Origin: Syntrophotalea carbinolica DSM 2380
GTDB lineage: Bacteria > Desulfobacterota > Desulfuromonadia > Desulfuromonadales > Syntrophotaleaceae
Length of the DNA stretch: 64,000 bases
Direction: 5' to 3'
NCBI RefSeq assembly: GCF_000012885.1
Contig: NC_007498.2
Coordinates: forward strand, 1,860,001 to 1,924,000
Part shown: one piece after another, positions 16,541 to 27,260 of the stretch
Position numbering within the stretch: the stretch's first letter is position 1
How the letters are laid out: every line of letters starts with the position of its first letter
Position numbers and translations under genes: made by a program
The notes under the pieces: model-generated
Database searches by the model: none
The model's input: the letters and a program-made list of their open reading frames with translations, nothing else
Told to the model about the DNA's origin: nothing

Positions 16541-17935
16541 ATGAGCTTATCGGATCGTCAGGAAGGGCGGACCCCTGAAAAAATATTGTGTGAGGTGATT
16601 CATCTATGCGCCGATTGCGACGCTTGTCGTGACATGATGGGGGAGGATTGCGCTTTTTTTATTGAACTTTATCGCCTGAACGACCAGAAACGGGAAAGTG
16701 GTATACCCATCAGCGAAAAACAGCTACGTTACCTGGCCGAACTCTGCACTTTCTGCGGCCTGTGTCCCTGTCCGCAGGTACCGATGGATGTGATGGAGGC
16801 AAAAAGCCTCTATGTCGACAAGGAAGGCATGGCCCTGGCAACCCGTCTTCTCAGCGATGTTCCATTCATGGCCCGTCTTTGCGGAACTTTTCCCAGGCTA
16901 TCTCAGGCTTTGCAATCGAATCGATTCACCGGAGCAGTGTTACGAAAGGCGGTCCGCATTCATTCCGACCGGAACCTGCCGGTCTTTCCCAAAGATGATT
17001 TTTTCCGTTGGGCGGCAAAGCATGGTCTTGATCGCCCGCAAGACGGTAATAACCGCGTTGCCTATTTTGCCGGTTGTACCGCAGGTTACCTGTTTCCGGC
17101 CATAGCCCGCAGCGTCGTTGAGATATTGCAGCATCATGGCGCAACGGTATATGTACCCCCTCAGCAATGCTGTGGCATGCCGTATCTTGTGGAAGGCGAC
17201 CGTAAGCGTACCCTGGGACTGGCTCGGGCCAATATGGATGGCTTGCTAGGAACTCTCCGGGATGGCTATGAACTGGTCTATTCTTGCCCGACCTGCGGTT
17301 ACTTTTTAAAAAACCTACTCAAGGACCGGGCTTACTACTCCGGAATGTATCAACAATCGGTCGATGCCAGGGATGGAGAAATCAAGGTTCCCGCGCCGGA
17401 AAAAGGGAAGAACCAGTTCTGGACTCTTAGAAAGTCCGCATATCGCAATATCCTGAAGGATGACGGATACTTTTCATCCATTAATCCCATGGAACGAATA
17501 GAACTCTCCGATCATCTCCAAGATTTCGGACTGTTTCTGAGACGTTTGCAGGCCAATGGCCAGCTGGATACAGACTATTCCCGCGTATCCGGACCGATGG
17601 TTTATTTTGCTCCATGCCATTTGCGAGAGCAGAAAATCGGCCGGCCGTATCTCGATCTCCTGAAAATGATTCCCGGACTCGATATCCAGGAGATCGGTAA
17701 CGATTACGATTGTTGTGGGATGGGCGGTGTTTTCGGCTTCAAGGAACATTTCCACCAGAAGTCACTCGACCTGGGTAGAGCGTTGATGGAAAAGATCCGT
17801 GCGCAAAACCCCAGAGCCATTGTGACGGACTGTATGAGTTGCCGGTTGCAGTTCAATCACTGTTTGCCATATCCGGTCTTTCATCCGGTGGAAGTGCTGG
17901 CCCGGGCCTATAAAGGGACAGTAGAGGAAGGGTGA
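16541..17935 (+). CDS. GlpC/HdrD-like Fe-S protein with two CCG domains
   Basis: It is 464 residues from this ATG, which has GAAGGGG at good spacing; an in-frame ATG at 16523 is possible. The N-terminus holds ferredoxin-type cysteines (CADCDACRDMMGEDC and CTFCGLCPCP). Two cysteine-rich CCG domains follow (YFAGC...QCCGMP...SCPTCG, and YFAPC...DCCGMGG...DCMSC). Such proteins (GlpC, HdrD/HdrB, glycolate oxidase Fe-S subunits) move electrons to quinone or handle heterodisulfides through non-cubane clusters. It sits between hydA and hydE on the same strand, suggesting an electron-transfer or maturation role tied to hydrogenase 1. The partner is unknown. Confidence 0.82.
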   Translation: MSLSDRQEGRTPEKILCEVIHLCADCDACRDMMGEDCAFFIELYRLNDQKRESGIPISEKQLRYLAELCTFCGLCPCPQVPMDVMEAKSLYVDKEGMALATRLLSDVPFMARLCGTFPRLSQALQSNRFTGAVLRKAVRIHSDRNLPVFPKDDFFRWAAKHGLDRPQDGNNRVAYFAGCTAGYLFPAIARSVVEILQHHGATVYVPPQQCCGMPYLVEGDRKRTLGLARANMDGLLGTLRDGYELVYSCPTCGYFLKNLLKDRAYYSGMYQQSVDARDGEIKVPAPEKGKNQFWTLRKSAYRNILKDDGYFSSINPMERIELSDHLQDFGLFLRRLQANGQLDTDYSRVSGPMVYFAPCHLREQKIGRPYLDLLKMIPGLDIQEIGNDYDCCGMGGVFGFKEHFHQKSLDLGRALMEKIRAQNPRAIVTDCMSCRLQFNHCLPYPVFHPVEVLARAYKGTVEEG

Positions 17936-18000
17936 AGTGAGATTGTCAAGTTATCGGCAATTTCAAGTGGCCGAATTTTAAAACGATAGGAAGTATTCAA

Positions 18001-19014
18001 ATGACCAAGGAATTAATTCTTCACTGGTTAAAGACCACGGATGCAAGACAAGTCGCAAGACTATGGAAAGCTGCCGATGATGTCCGCCGGCAATATGTCG
18101 GAGACGACATCCTTCTCCGGGGACTTTTGGAGTTTTCCAATTTTTGTGACAGGAATTGTTGGTACTGTGGCCTTAGGGCGGATAATACGACGGTTGAACG
18201 CTATAGGATGTCGGAAGATGAGATCCTTGACTGTGCGCATAAAGGAATGCGGTATGGCTATGGCACCATAGTACTGCAGTCGGGTGAGGATTATGGGATG
18301 TCCGCCGCATGGATGGAAAACGTTATCAGGAGAATAAAAAGGGAGACAAACCTGGCGATTACCTTAAGTCTCGGGGAGAGAGCCGGAGCCGAGCTATCCT
18401 GTTGGAAAACAGCCGGTGCGGATCGATATCTTCTGCGTTTTGAAACCTCTAATCGGAGCCTGTACGACCAAATACATCCCCGGTGTGGCGAAAAAGGCGG
18501 CGATCGCATCGCCCTTCTTAAAAAGCTTGAAGAACTCGGATATGAGGTGGGCAGTGGGGTCATGGTCGGTATTCCCGGCCAGACGTATGAAGACCTGGCG
18601 AATGATATCGAACTTTTCCGGTCTCTCGGTTTGTCCATGATAGGGGTAGGGCCCTACATTCCCCATACAGGTACTCCCCTTGGATATGCAGATAAATTGA
18701 TGACGGTACCCGACGGCGAACAGGTTCCCTGTTCGGAAGAGATGCCATACAGGGTTATTGCCTTGACGAGACTTGTGTGCCCGTCCGCAAACATCCCGAC
18801 AACAACAGCTCTGGCAACCTTGAATATTTCCTATGGCAGGGAGTTGGGCTTGTCCCGGGGAGCAAATATTGTGATGCCTAATCTAACCCCTAAAAAGTAC
18901 AGGCCCATGTACGAAATTTATCCCTCAAAGGCCTGTATTGATGAGACTGCTGCTGATTGTCGAGTATGTATGCATCGTCGCATAGCCTCGATTGGTCGGA
19001 CAGTCGGGCGATAA
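18001..19014 (+). CDS. hydE: [FeFe]-hydrogenase maturase HydE, paralogue 1 (with accessory-cluster cysteines)
   Basis: A radical SAM enzyme of H-cluster assembly, acting on the HydG-derived Fe(CO)2(CN)-cysteine complex. It is 337 residues. The radical SAM cluster ligands are Cys49, Cys53 and Cys56 (C-x3-C-x2-C), followed by GGEDY-like and E-rich SAM-binding strands. A C-terminal C-x7-C-x2-C set (Cys312, 320, 323) matches the accessory [2Fe-2S] ligands known in Thermotoga HydE. It ends the hydrogenase 1 cluster, which has no hydF or hydG of its own. A second hydE at 47-48 kb lacks those C-terminal cysteines. Confidence 0.9.
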   Translation: MTKELILHWLKTTDARQVARLWKAADDVRRQYVGDDILLRGLLEFSNFCDRNCWYCGLRADNTTVERYRMSEDEILDCAHKGMRYGYGTIVLQSGEDYGMSAAWMENVIRRIKRETNLAITLSLGERAGAELSCWKTAGADRYLLRFETSNRSLYDQIHPRCGEKGGDRIALLKKLEELGYEVGSGVMVGIPGQTYEDLANDIELFRSLGLSMIGVGPYIPHTGTPLGYADKLMTVPDGEQVPCSEEMPYRVIALTRLVCPSANIPTTTALATLNISYGRELGLSRGANIVMPNLTPKKYRPMYEIYPSKACIDETAADCRVCMHRRIASIGRTVGR

Positions 19015-19121
19015 CAACATATGTTCGAATTTAGATATAAACGAATCGATGGCATGCCACTTTCTTGATAGAAACAATCCTCTCCTTGTTGATGTTAAGA
19101 TATCTGTCACGCCATTGATAT

Positions 19122-19163
19122 GGGCCTCCAAAATTGTATGCCTCCCATTTTGGAGGCCCTTTT
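19122..19163 (+). terminator. Terminator after hydE (hydrogenase 1 cluster)
   Basis: A 13-bp perfect stem (GGGCCTCCAAAAT with ATTTTGGAGGCCC), a 12-base loop, and TTTT on the plus-strand side. It closes the plus-strand unit about 110 bp beyond hydE. Confidence 0.85.
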
Positions 19164-19587
19164 AATTCCCTCGACGGGACCGGTAGGTGTAGCCAGAGCG
19201 TCCAGCAGCCTTCAAGGTGGAGCTAACTACTTCGCGAGTTCTCCAAGGGTGGGATATCTTCTGAAGGTCGGAGACAATATGCTTGATGGCTTCCTTGTGG
19301 TTGAGGCCGCCAGCAACATATTTGTCATAGGACTTGACCAGGCGATCACGGTAGGCAGCTTTCAGGTCTTCAGCTTCCTGGTTGATCGATGAGGATTTAG
19401 TACGAGCCAGAGCCCGGGCAATGGTGCTGTGACGGTCAGTGGTTCGAAAGAACCCGGCAAGGGAATCAAGGAAGAAACAGTAGGATCTGACCAGCTCCGC
19501 AGGAAGGACAACGGTAACGGCTACCTGGTCGTCATCCAGAGCTTCAACGGTCAGTTGTTCACGAAGAAAGGACAGCGAAGGTATCAT
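19162..19587 (-). CDS. Hypothetical protein, 141 residues
   Basis: Not recognised. The sequence starts with a hydrophobic strand-rich part (VAVTVVLPAELVRSYCFFLDSLAGFF), continues with a charged helical middle, and ends in a basic tail (AGRSGYTYRSRRGN). A segment around 93-120 (LNHKEAIKHIVSDLQ...TREVV) could be helix-turn-helix-like, so a DNA-binding or mobile-element accessory role is possible. No operon partner: it faces the hydE terminator and lies about 110 bp downstream of recG on the same strand. Confidence 0.5.
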   Translation of the reverse strand: MIPSLSFLREQLTVEALDDDQVAVTVVLPAELVRSYCFFLDSLAGFFRTTDRHSTIARALARTKSSSINQEAEDLKAAYRDRLVKSYDKYVAGGLNHKEAIKHIVSDLQKISHPWRTREVVSSTLKAAGRSGYTYRSRRGN

Positions 19588-19695
19588 GAGATACCCCCGC
19601 AGAAATTGACCCTAACAAATGTTGGGTCGGATAAGATATATTATGTAAACCAATATAAAATTTAACCTGCATCAGACAGGTAGTATTTTTGATAC

Positions 19696-21849
19696 TCACC
19701 CAAGGCTCGCTAATTCAAGGCGATCCCCCCAACGGTCCTTAAGAGCTTGTCGTAATTCGGCGTAATGATCGGAGGTCAAAAATCCGGGGTCATTCGCAAT
19801 ACTGAAAGCTTCCTGCCGTGCCTGTTCAAGGATACGGCCGTCGCGGATCAGGTTGGCTACACGAAAATCGGGTAACCCGGACTGCCGCGTACCCAGAAAT
19901 TCACCGGGACCTCTGATCTCGAGGTCGGCTTCGGCGATTTTAAATCCGTCCGTGGTTGCCTCCATGACGTCAAGACGACGTAACCCATCTTCACTGCAAC
20001 GATGCGATCTGATCAACAGACAATAGCTTTGATGCTGGCCGCGTCCGACTCGGCCGCGCAATTGATGTAACTGAGCAAGACCGAAGCGTTCCGCATGCTC
20101 AATCATCATGACAGTTGCATTGGGAACGTCGATGCCGACTTCGATCACGGTTGTGGAAACCAGGATGTCGAGTTCCCCGGCTTTAAAGCAGCGCATGATC
20201 GCTTCTTTGTCGGCTGGACGCATTTTTCCATGCAGAACACCGATCCGTTTATCGGGAAAAACCTTCTCCTGCAAGAACTCGGCGCCCTCGGTCGCCGCCA
20301 TGAGATCGCTTTTCTCTGTCTCTTCAACCAAGGGGTAAACGATGTAAGCCTGCCTGCCTTCGACAAGTTCGTTCCTGATGGTTTGGTAGGCCTGCCGCCG
20401 TTGCTGATCGACGATGACTTTAGTGTTAACCGGTTGCCGACCGGGAGGCATCTGGTCAATGACCGATAAGGCCAGGTCGCCGTATACGGTGAGTGCAAGG
20501 GTACGTGGAATGGGCGTCGCGGTCATGACCAACAAATCGGGATGCTTCCCCTTTTTGCGCAGGCAAGCCCGCTGCAAGACACCGAAACGATGTTGTTCAT
20601 CGATGATGCCGAGCCCGAGTGCTGCGAATTCCACATCGTCCTGCAATACTGCGTGAGTACCCACCACCATGTCGACGGTGCTGTTTTTCAGTTGTTGAAG
20701 GATTTCACGGCGTTGAGCTGTCGGCGTAGATCCGGTTAAAAAGACGACGCCTAGTCCGAGGGCCTTCATCCAGCCCTGAAATTGAAAAAAGTGTTGCTCT
20801 GCGAGAATTTCTGTCGGCGCGACAACGGCCACCTGGGTCCGGTTTTCGATGGCGACCAGAGCGGCCATAAGGGCCACGACCGTTTTGCCGCTGCCGACAT
20901 CCCCCTGAAGCAAACGATTCATCGGGTGTGGCGACATCATGTCGCGCTTAATTTCCCCCAGCACTCTGCGTTGGGCCTCAGTCAGACGAAATGGCAGCAT
21001 CCCGGCCAAAGGTTTGGTGTAGATATGATCGAGCTTAAAAGCATGACCTTCTTCGAGTAAAACCCCACGCCGTTTTAAAGCCATGCCGAGTTCGAGATAA
21101 AAGAGTTCGTCAAACACCAGGGTCCGTCTCGCCGGACTCATCCCCTCTTCCAGTTCTTTTAATGAGGAATCAGAGGATGGGAAGTGTACCCGCCTGAGAG
21201 CATCCGACAACGGCATGAGGTTTTGTCGTTTGCGTATCTCATCAGGAAGCGGAGCCACGACGTATTCGGCATAGCGGTCAACGATCTGTTTCCAGATTTT
21301 ACGGATGGTTTTTTGGGTCAGTCCTTCGGTAAGAGGATATACCGGGAGAATCCGGCCAAAGCTGAGCGGATCGGATTCCAGCAACGATTGCGGGTCTTGC
21401 CCTTCGCGCAGGAAATCGACATCCGGATGATGAATTTCACGGATGGCCCCGAACCTCTTGACTTCACCGTAAAAAATACCTCGACGGCCCAGCGGATACT
21501 GCTTTTGTATCCAGGTTTTCCGGTAATGAAACCATTTGAGACTGATGCTGCCACTGCTGTCTCCAACGATAACTTCAAAGAGTTTTCGGCGCGAGCGCGA
21601 GGTTGTTTTTTCGGAGGCAGCAAGGACTTCACCGACGAAGATCTCTTTGCAATCCGGTTTTAATTGAGCGATGGGAGTGAGACGGCGACGGTCTTCGTAG
21701 CGAAAAGGCAGGGTATAAAGGGCGTGTTCAACAGTGAAAACCCCCATTTTGGCAAATTTTTCGACCAAACGGGGACCAACCCCCCGGATGGTATCCAGGG
21801 GAGTTCCAAGAAATTCATGGCATTGCTTGTAAGTGGGCTTAAGGGACAT
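19696..21849 (-). CDS. recG: ATP-dependent DNA helicase RecG
   Basis: Remodels stalled replication forks and Holliday junctions by branch migration. It is 717 residues. An N-terminal wedge/OB region (about 45-215) precedes the helicase core, with Walker A GDVGSGKT (about 315), the RecG-type DEQHRFG box, TATPIPRT, and motif VI in QLRGRVGRG. The C-terminal TRG region is present (GPGEFLGTRQSG). The start is supported by AGGAGGGCAGG upstream. A DUF1858 gene lies 14 bp before it, so the two are probably co-transcribed. Confidence 0.96.
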   Translation of the reverse strand: MSLKPTYKQCHEFLGTPLDTIRGVGPRLVEKFAKMGVFTVEHALYTLPFRYEDRRRLTPIAQLKPDCKEIFVGEVLAASEKTTSRSRRKLFEVIVGDSSGSISLKWFHYRKTWIQKQYPLGRRGIFYGEVKRFGAIREIHHPDVDFLREGQDPQSLLESDPLSFGRILPVYPLTEGLTQKTIRKIWKQIVDRYAEYVVAPLPDEIRKRQNLMPLSDALRRVHFPSSDSSLKELEEGMSPARRTLVFDELFYLELGMALKRRGVLLEEGHAFKLDHIYTKPLAGMLPFRLTEAQRRVLGEIKRDMMSPHPMNRLLQGDVGSGKTVVALMAALVAIENRTQVAVVAPTEILAEQHFFQFQGWMKALGLGVVFLTGSTPTAQRREILQQLKNSTVDMVVGTHAVLQDDVEFAALGLGIIDEQHRFGVLQRACLRKKGKHPDLLVMTATPIPRTLALTVYGDLALSVIDQMPPGRQPVNTKVIVDQQRRQAYQTIRNELVEGRQAYIVYPLVEETEKSDLMAATEGAEFLQEKVFPDKRIGVLHGKMRPADKEAIMRCFKAGELDILVSTTVIEVGIDVPNATVMMIEHAERFGLAQLHQLRGRVGRGQHQSYCLLIRSHRCSEDGLRRLDVMEATTDGFKIAEADLEIRGPGEFLGTRQSGLPDFRVANLIRDGRILEQARQEAFSIANDPGFLTSDHYAELRQALKDRWGDRLELASLG

Positions 21850-21863
21850 GCCCCCTGCCCTCC

Positions 21864-22070
21864 TTAGTCGTTGTCGATGGCAGCGTTGAGATCCTTTAAC
21901 AGGGCATCGACATCAACACCATGGGCATTGGCTCCCTGCTCAAGAGTTTCGAACTTGGCGACCGCGCATCCCAGGCATCCCATCTGATATTTCATAAATA
22001 CCTGGACGACAGGCTGACCATAGTTAAGGATTTCGCTGAATTTCATATCTTTGGTGATTTTGTCGCTCAT
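21864..22070 (-). CDS. DUF1858 small redox-disulfide protein
   Basis: It is 68 residues, matching DUF1858 proteins (hybrid-cluster-protein-associated redox disulfide domain). The conserved core GCLGC (C-x2-C) around residues 32-35 follows a helical N-terminus (MKFSEILNYGQPVVQVFMKYQM). Family members are small anaerobe proteins thought to take part in thiol or Fe-S chemistry; no reaction is established. It lies between greA and recG on the same strand. Confidence 0.8.
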   Translation of the reverse strand: MSDKITKDMKFSEILNYGQPVVQVFMKYQMGCLGCAVAKFETLEQGANAHGVDVDALLKDLNAAIDND

Positions 22071-22116
22071 AATCTTTTCCTTTGAAGGACGTTATCGAAA
22101 AGGATAGCCGTCTATT

Positions 22117-22593
22117 TTACATATATGCAATGTTGACGACTTCATAGATTTTCAGTCCGGAAGGAACCTTGATCCGGACTTCGTCATCCAGGCGATGTCC
22201 GATCAGTGCCCTGCCGACCGGCGAGGTGACAGAGATTTTGCCGTGTTTGAGATCAGCTTCATCTTCACCGACGATTTTATAAGTTACTTCACTGTCCGTA
22301 TCCACATCGAACAAGGTAACGCTGGCGCCGAAAACGATTTTATCCGTGACGACATCGCCGGGTTTAATCACCTCGGCGCGTGCAATTTTGTCGTTCAGCT
22401 CTTTGATGCGTCCCTCGATAAAACCCTGCCGGTTTTTGGCGGCATCGTATTCGGCATTTTCGGAAAGATCCCCATGGCTGCGTGCTTCCGCGATATCCTG
22501 GACCACTTTGGGGCGTTCGACGCGAATAAGATGCTTTAGTTCGTCTTGGAGACTACGGTAACCTTCTTCAGTCATAGGTACGCTTTGGGACAT
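22117..22593 (-). CDS. greA: Transcription elongation factor GreA
   Basis: Rescues backtracked RNA polymerase by stimulating transcript cleavage. It is 158 residues, the normal size. The N-terminal coiled-coil (about 8-75, with the conserved D-L-S-E-N-A-E-Y-D tip region) is followed by the FKBP-like C-terminal domain (VGRALIGHRLDDEVRIKVPSG). It is separated from carB by about 115 bp that contain two hairpins. Confidence 0.95.
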   Translation of the reverse strand: MSQSVPMTEEGYRSLQDELKHLIRVERPKVVQDIAEARSHGDLSENAEYDAAKNRQGFIEGRIKELNDKIARAEVIKPGDVVTDKIVFGASVTLFDVDTDSEVTYKIVGEDEADLKHGKISVTSPVGRALIGHRLDDEVRIKVPSGLKIYEVVNIAYM

Positions 22594-22626
22594 GGTTCGC
22601 TTTAACCCTCTTCTGTAAAAATCAGC

Positions 22627-22644
22627 GGGCGGGTAAACCCGCCC
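22627..22644 (-). terminator. Hairpin after carB
   Basis: GGGCGGGT-AA-ACCCGCCC, followed on the minus strand by GCTG and five T. It lies between the carB stop and greA and probably limits read-through. A second stem, GCCGCCAT-gaaa-ATGGCGGC (22691-22710), overlaps the last base of carB. Confidence 0.5.
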
Positions 22645-22709
22645 GGTAGTTTAACTTATATTTGGTTTATTACGTCTAAGATACTCGAATGCCGCCATGA
22701 AAATGGCGG

Positions 22710-25700
22710 CTATTGCCCTGAATAATACTCCTGGAGAGGAACAACGTCAAGCTTTTCTCGTCCCAGAGACAGTACGGCATCCACGGCGGCAATGATGCCT
22801 TCGAGGGTTGTATAGTAGGCAATGTTGTACATCAGGGCCGTACGCCGGATGGAATAGGAATCGGATACGGATTGCGGCCCGAAAGTGGTGTTGAATACCA
22901 TGTCGATTTCTTTGCTTTTCAGTGCATCAACACAATGCGGGCGACCTTCTTTAACCTTGTTGATGGCGGTTACCGGAAGCCCGTTGGCCTCGAGGAAAGA
23001 AGCTGTTCCACGGGTTGCAACCAGGGAAAAACCACCCTCAACCAGGCGCCGTGCCGGCTCAAGGAAGGTTTGCTTGTCGCCATCCTTGAGGCTGATAAAG
23101 ACCTTGCCTTTGACAGGCAGAATCACTCCGGCCGCCAGCTGAGCCTTGGCAAAGGCCCGATACAGGTTGGTGTCGATTCCCATGACCTCACCGGTCGATT
23201 TCATTTCGGGACCGAGCAGCGTATCGACCCCGGGGAACTTGACAAAGGGGAAGACGGCTTCCTTGACCGAGATGTAGGACGGAATGATCTCATCGTGGAC
23301 CTGGAGATCTTCCAGAGTTTTTCCTGCCATGACCCGTGCAGCCAGTTTGGCCAGTGGTCGATTGGTCGCCTTGGATACAAACGGCACCGTGCGACTGGCG
23401 CGCGGATTGACTTCGAGCAGATAAATGGTGTCTTCCTTGACAGCGTATTGAATGTTCATCAAGCCGACGACACCGAGCTCCAAGGCAAGCTCCCGGGTCT
23501 GACGGCGGATTTCATCGACAATCTCGGGTTTCAGAGAGAACGGAGGCAATGCGCATGCCGAGTCGCCGGAGTGAATGCCGGCCTCTTCGATGTGCTGCAT
23601 GATACCGCCGATAACGACGCTTTTTCCGTCGCACAGAGCATCGACATCGACTTCGATGGCATGTTCGAGAAATTTATCGATCAGAATCGGATGATCCGGG
23701 GAGGCCTGCACGGCATTTTGCATATAATTGCGCAAGGCATCGACATGGTAGACGATTTCCATGGCGCGACCGCCGAGAACGTAGGAAGGACGCACAACGA
23801 CCGGATAACCGATACGTTCAGCGATCTTCTCAGCTTCGTCGAAGGAGCGTGCCAGACCATTGTCGGGTTGCAACAGGTTGAGCTTGAATAACAGTGCCTG
23901 AAAGCGCTCGCGGTCCTCGGCGCGGTCGATAGCATCGGGTGAAGTGCCGATGATGGGGACGCCGGCTTTTTCCAGCGACACGGCCAGTTTCAAAGGAGTC
24001 TGACCGCCGAACTGCACAATGACGCCCACAGGCTTTTCAATATGGACGATCTCGAGGACATCCTCAAAAGTCAAAGGTTCGAAATAAAGTCGGTCGGATG
24101 TATCGTAGTCGGTGGAAACGGTTTCAGGGTTGCAATTGACCATGATGGTTTCGTAACCATCCTCAGCCAAGGCCATAACGCCGTGAACGCAACAGTAATC
24201 GAACTCGATGCCTTGACCGATTCGATTGGGCCCGCCGCCGAGAATCATGATCTTTTTGCGGTCAGTCGGCATCGCTTCGCATTCGGTTTCATAAGTCGAA
24301 TAAAGATACGGCGTATGGGCTATGAATTCGGCACCGCAGGTGTCAACGCGCTTGTAAACGGGATGAATGTTCATGTCAAGGCGCAGTTGACGTACCTCGT
24401 CCTCCGTTTTGCCCCAAAGTTGCGCCAGACGCCGATCGGAAAATCCGTTTTGCTTGGCTTCGCGCAACAATTCAGGCCATTCGGTGGCGGTAGCGGGCAA
24501 TTCGACCAATTTGACCAGTTGCTCTTCCATCTCAATGATCTGCTGGATCTGAAAGAGGAACCAGGGATCGATACCGGTGGCGGTATAAATCTGCGGAATA
24601 TCCATACCGGCGCGGAATGCGTCGGCGACATACCAGATACGCTCCCAGTTCGGTACATGCAGCTTGGTATTGAGCAGTTCCCGGGCGGCATCATCCAGGG
24701 GAGAACCCCACTCTGCAGGAGAGTTGTAGAGGCGACTTTCGAACCCGTAGGATCCGATTTCCATGGAACGCAGACCCTTTTGGAGGCTTTCTTTAAACGT
24801 CCTGCCGATGGACATGGCCTCTCCCACCGACTTCATCTGGGTGGTCAGTGTGCTGTCGGCCTGGGGAAATTTCTCGAAAGTAAAACGCGGAATCTTGGTG
24901 ACCACATAATCGATGGTCGGTTCGAAGGAAGCAAAAGTTTCCTGGGTAATATCGTTGGGAATCTCATCCAGGGTGTAACCCACGGATAATTTTGCGGCAA
25001 TTTTAGCAATGGGAAAACCCGTTGCCTTGGATGCCAGGGCCGACGACCGCGATACCCGGGGGTTCATCTCGATGACCGCCAGGCGTCCGTCGACGGGGTT
25101 GATGGCGAACTGAATATTGGAACCGCCGGTGTCGACCCCGATTTCGCGGATGATCTTGATGGAGGCATCGCGCAAAAGCTGGTATTCCTTGTCGGACAGG
25201 GTCTGCGCCGGCGCCACGGTGATGGAGTCGCCGGTATGAACGCCCATGGCATCGAAGTTTTCGATGGAGCAGATGATGACGACATTGTCGGCCTTGTCGC
25301 GCATGACCTCAAGCTCGAATTCTTTCCAACCGATGATCGACTCTTCCACCAGAATCTCATCGGTGGGAGAAGCATCGATGCCGCCGAGTGCCAGCGCTTC
25401 ATATTCTTCACGGTTGTATGCGATACCGCCGCCCGTTCCGCCCAAGGTAAAAGAAGGACGAATAATGGCCGGATAGCCGACATACTCGATGATCTTCATC
25501 GCTTCTTCATAACTGTGGGCGAGGCCGGATCGGGGTACGGCTACGCCTATTTTGGCCATGGCTTCTTTAAACAGGGTGCGGTCCTCGGCTTTTTCAATAG
25601 CCGGCAGACTGGCACCGATCAATTCCACGCCGTAGCGTTCGAGTACACCGTTTTGGGCCGCGGCGACGGCGGTATTCAATGCGGTCTGGCCACCGAGAGT

Positions 25701-25964
25701 GGGTAAAATGGCGTCGGGACGCTCTGCTTCAATGATTTTCTCGAGGACTTCCGGTGTAACCGGCTCCACATAGGTCCGATCCGCTGTTTCCGGGTCGGTC
25801 ATGATGGTGGCCGGGTTCGAATTCAAAAGGATAACGGTGTATCCCTCTTCTTTGAGAGCCTTGCAGGCCTGGGTTCCGGAATAATCGAATTCGCAGGCCT
25901 GGCCGATAATAATGGGCCCGGCGCCAATAATCAGAATTTTCTGAATATCTGTTCTTTTGGGCAT
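22710..25964 (-). CDS. carB: Carbamoyl-phosphate synthase large subunit
   Basis: Makes carbamoyl phosphate from bicarbonate, ammonia and two ATP, feeding pyrimidine and arginine synthesis. It is 1084 residues, full length. Two ATP-grasp halves are visible ([10 protein letters not shown] in the first, [12 protein letters not shown] in the second), each preceded by a pre-ATP-grasp fold ([18 protein letters not shown] and [17 protein letters not shown]). A C-terminal MGS-like allosteric domain begins about residue 940. It is the last gene of pyrR-pyrB-pyrC-carA-carB and therefore should follow the PyrR attenuator. Confidence 0.97.
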   Translation of the reverse strand: MPKRTDIQKILIIGAGPIIIGQACEFDYSGTQACKALKEEGYTVILLNSNPATIMTDPETADRTYVEPVTPEVLEKIIEAERPDAILPTLGGQTALNTAVAAAQNGVLERYGVELIGASLPAIEKAEDRTLFKEAMAKIGVAVPRSGLAHSYEEAMKIIEYVGYPAIIRPSFTLGGTGGGIAYNREEYEALALGGIDASPTDEILVEESIIGWKEFELEVMRDKADNVVIICSIENFDAMGVHTGDSITVAPAQTLSDKEYQLLRDASIKIIREIGVDTGGSNIQFAINPVDGRLAVIEMNPRVSRSSALASKATGFPIAKIAAKLSVGYTLDEIPNDITQETFASFEPTIDYVVTKIPRFTFEKFPQADSTLTTQMKSVGEAMSIGRTFKESLQKGLRSMEIGSYGFESRLYNSPAEWGSPLDDAARELLNTKLHVPNWERIWYVADAFRAGMDIPQIYTATGIDPWFLFQIQQIIEMEEQLVKLVELPATATEWPELLREAKQNGFSDRRLAQLWGKTEDEVRQLRLDMNIHPVYKRVDTCGAEFIAHTPYLYSTYETECEAMPTDRKKIMILGGGPNRIGQGIEFDYCCVHGVMALAEDGYETIMVNCNPETVSTDYDTSDRLYFEPLTFEDVLEIVHIEKPVGVIVQFGGQTPLKLAVSLEKAGVPIIGTSPDAIDRAEDRERFQALLFKLNLLQPDNGLARSFDEAEKIAERIGYPVVVRPSYVLGGRAMEIVYHVDALRNYMQNAVQASPDHPILIDKFLEHAIEVDVDALCDGKSVVIGGIMQHIEEAGIHSGDSACALPPFSLKPEIVDEIRRQTRELALELGVVGLMNIQYAVKEDTIYLLEVNPRASRTVPFVSKATNRPLAKLAARVMAGKTLEDLQVHDEIIPSYISVKEAVFPFVKFPGVDTLLGPEMKSTGEVMGIDTNLYRAFAKAQLAAGVILPVKGKVFISLKDGDKQTFLEPARRLVEGGFSLVATRGTASFLEANGLPVTAINKVKEGRPHCVDALKSKEIDMVFNTTFGPQSVSDSYSIRRTALMYNIAYYTTLEGIIAAVDAVLSLGREKLDVVPLQEYYSGQ

Positions 25965-26042
25965 GGTCTTTCCTTCACTTGATCCTGAAGCCCCGCAGGG
26001 CGCAAAGTTTTATTGGTTTTGCACTGTCCGCCTGAAAGTCCG

Positions 26043-27173
26043 TCAGCCCTGACTTTGGCGATTTTTTTCCATAAGGTCGGCAAAGCGCTCGAACAGGTAG
26101 CGTGCATCGTGAGGACCGGGAGATGCCTCGGGATGATACTGCACCGAAAAAGCCGGAAGCTTACAGTGTTCCAGGCCCTCGATGGTGTTGTCGTTAAGAT
26201 TGATGTGTGTCAGTACCGCCGTGTTGTCGATAGAGCTTCCTTCCACCGCAAAACCATGGTTTTGAGAAGTTATCTCAACCTGCCCTTCGGCTTTGCGCTG
26301 AACCGGCTGGTTGCCGCCGCGATGCCCGAATTTCAACTTGTAGGTATGACCTCCCAGGGCCAGAGCTAAAAGCTGATGTCCGAGGCAGATGCCGAAAATG
26401 GGCATTTTGCCAAGCAGTTGACGAATGTTTTCCTGAGCATACTGGATCGGTTCGGGATCACCGGGGCCGTTGCTCAAAAACACGCCGTCAGGATTCATCG
26501 CCATGACGTCCTGTGCGGGGGTTGTAGCGGGAACCACCGTGACATCGCATCCGATCGCCACCAGGTTGCGCAGAATATTTCGCTTGATGCCGAAGTCGTA
26601 AGCCACGACTTTATAGCGAGGCTCTCCGGTTTGTTGCTGGTAGCCTTCGCTAAGATCCCACGGCCCTTCGGTCCAATGATAGGGCTCTTTACAGGTCACT
26701 TCCTTCACCAGGTCGCGTCCGACGATAGATGGGGCCTTGCGGGCCTTTTCGACCAGCGATTCGGGATCGAGATCGATGGATGAAATGATGCCGGTTTGGG
26801 CACCGTTATCGCGGATATGGCGCACCAGAGCGCGGGTGTCGATGCCCTGAATGCCGACGATCTGGTTCTGTTTAAGATAGTCGTCGAGGGTTGTGGTGCT
26901 GCGCCAGTTGCTGGGGTAAGGACAGGCCTCCTTGACAATAAATCCGGATAAATGAGGTCGGCCGGATTCAACATCTTCGGGATTAATACCGTAATTGCCA
27001 ATCAGAGGATAAGTCATGGTTACGATCTCGCCACAGTAGGAGGGATCGGTCAGAATCTCCTGATAACCGGTCATGCTGGTATTGAAAACTACCTCTCCGG
27101 TTACTTCCCCTCGGGCGCCAAACGCTTTGCCGGTAAAAACCCTGCCATCGGCCAGGGCTAGAATTGCTTTCAT
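26043..27173 (-). CDS. carA: Carbamoyl-phosphate synthase small subunit
   Basis: The glutaminase subunit that supplies ammonia to CarB. It is 376 residues. An N-terminal CPSase small domain is followed by a class I glutamine amidotransferase domain with the nucleophile in GICLGHQL and the [10 protein letters not shown] segment carrying the catalytic His. It lies 78 bp upstream of carB on the same strand. Confidence 0.96.
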   Translation of the reverse strand: MKAILALADGRVFTGKAFGARGEVTGEVVFNTSMTGYQEILTDPSYCGEIVTMTYPLIGNYGINPEDVESGRPHLSGFIVKEACPYPSNWRSTTTLDDYLKQNQIVGIQGIDTRALVRHIRDNGAQTGIISSIDLDPESLVEKARKAPSIVGRDLVKEVTCKEPYHWTEGPWDLSEGYQQQTGEPRYKVVAYDFGIKRNILRNLVAIGCDVTVVPATTPAQDVMAMNPDGVFLSNGPGDPEPIQYAQENIRQLLGKMPIFGICLGHQLLALALGGHTYKLKFGHRGGNQPVQRKAEGQVEITSQNHGFAVEGSSIDNTAVLTHINLNDNTIEGLEHCKLPAFSVQYHPEASPGPHDARYLFERFADLMEKNRQSQG

Positions 27174-27232
27174 GGGGCCTTACTCCTTACAGTTCTAAGA
27201 TACGCTCAATGCAGTTGAATCTATATGCAGGT

Positions 27233-27260
27233 GACGGCGCTGCCTTCAGGGAGCGCCGTC
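27233..27260 (-). other. Hairpin between pyrC and carA
   Basis: A perfect 9-bp stem (GACGGCGCT with AGCGCCGTC), 10-base loop, no U-tract. It stands in the 187-bp gap that splits the pyr/car unit. It could be an RNA processing or partial-attenuation site, or simply stabilise one half of the message. Confidence 0.4.
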
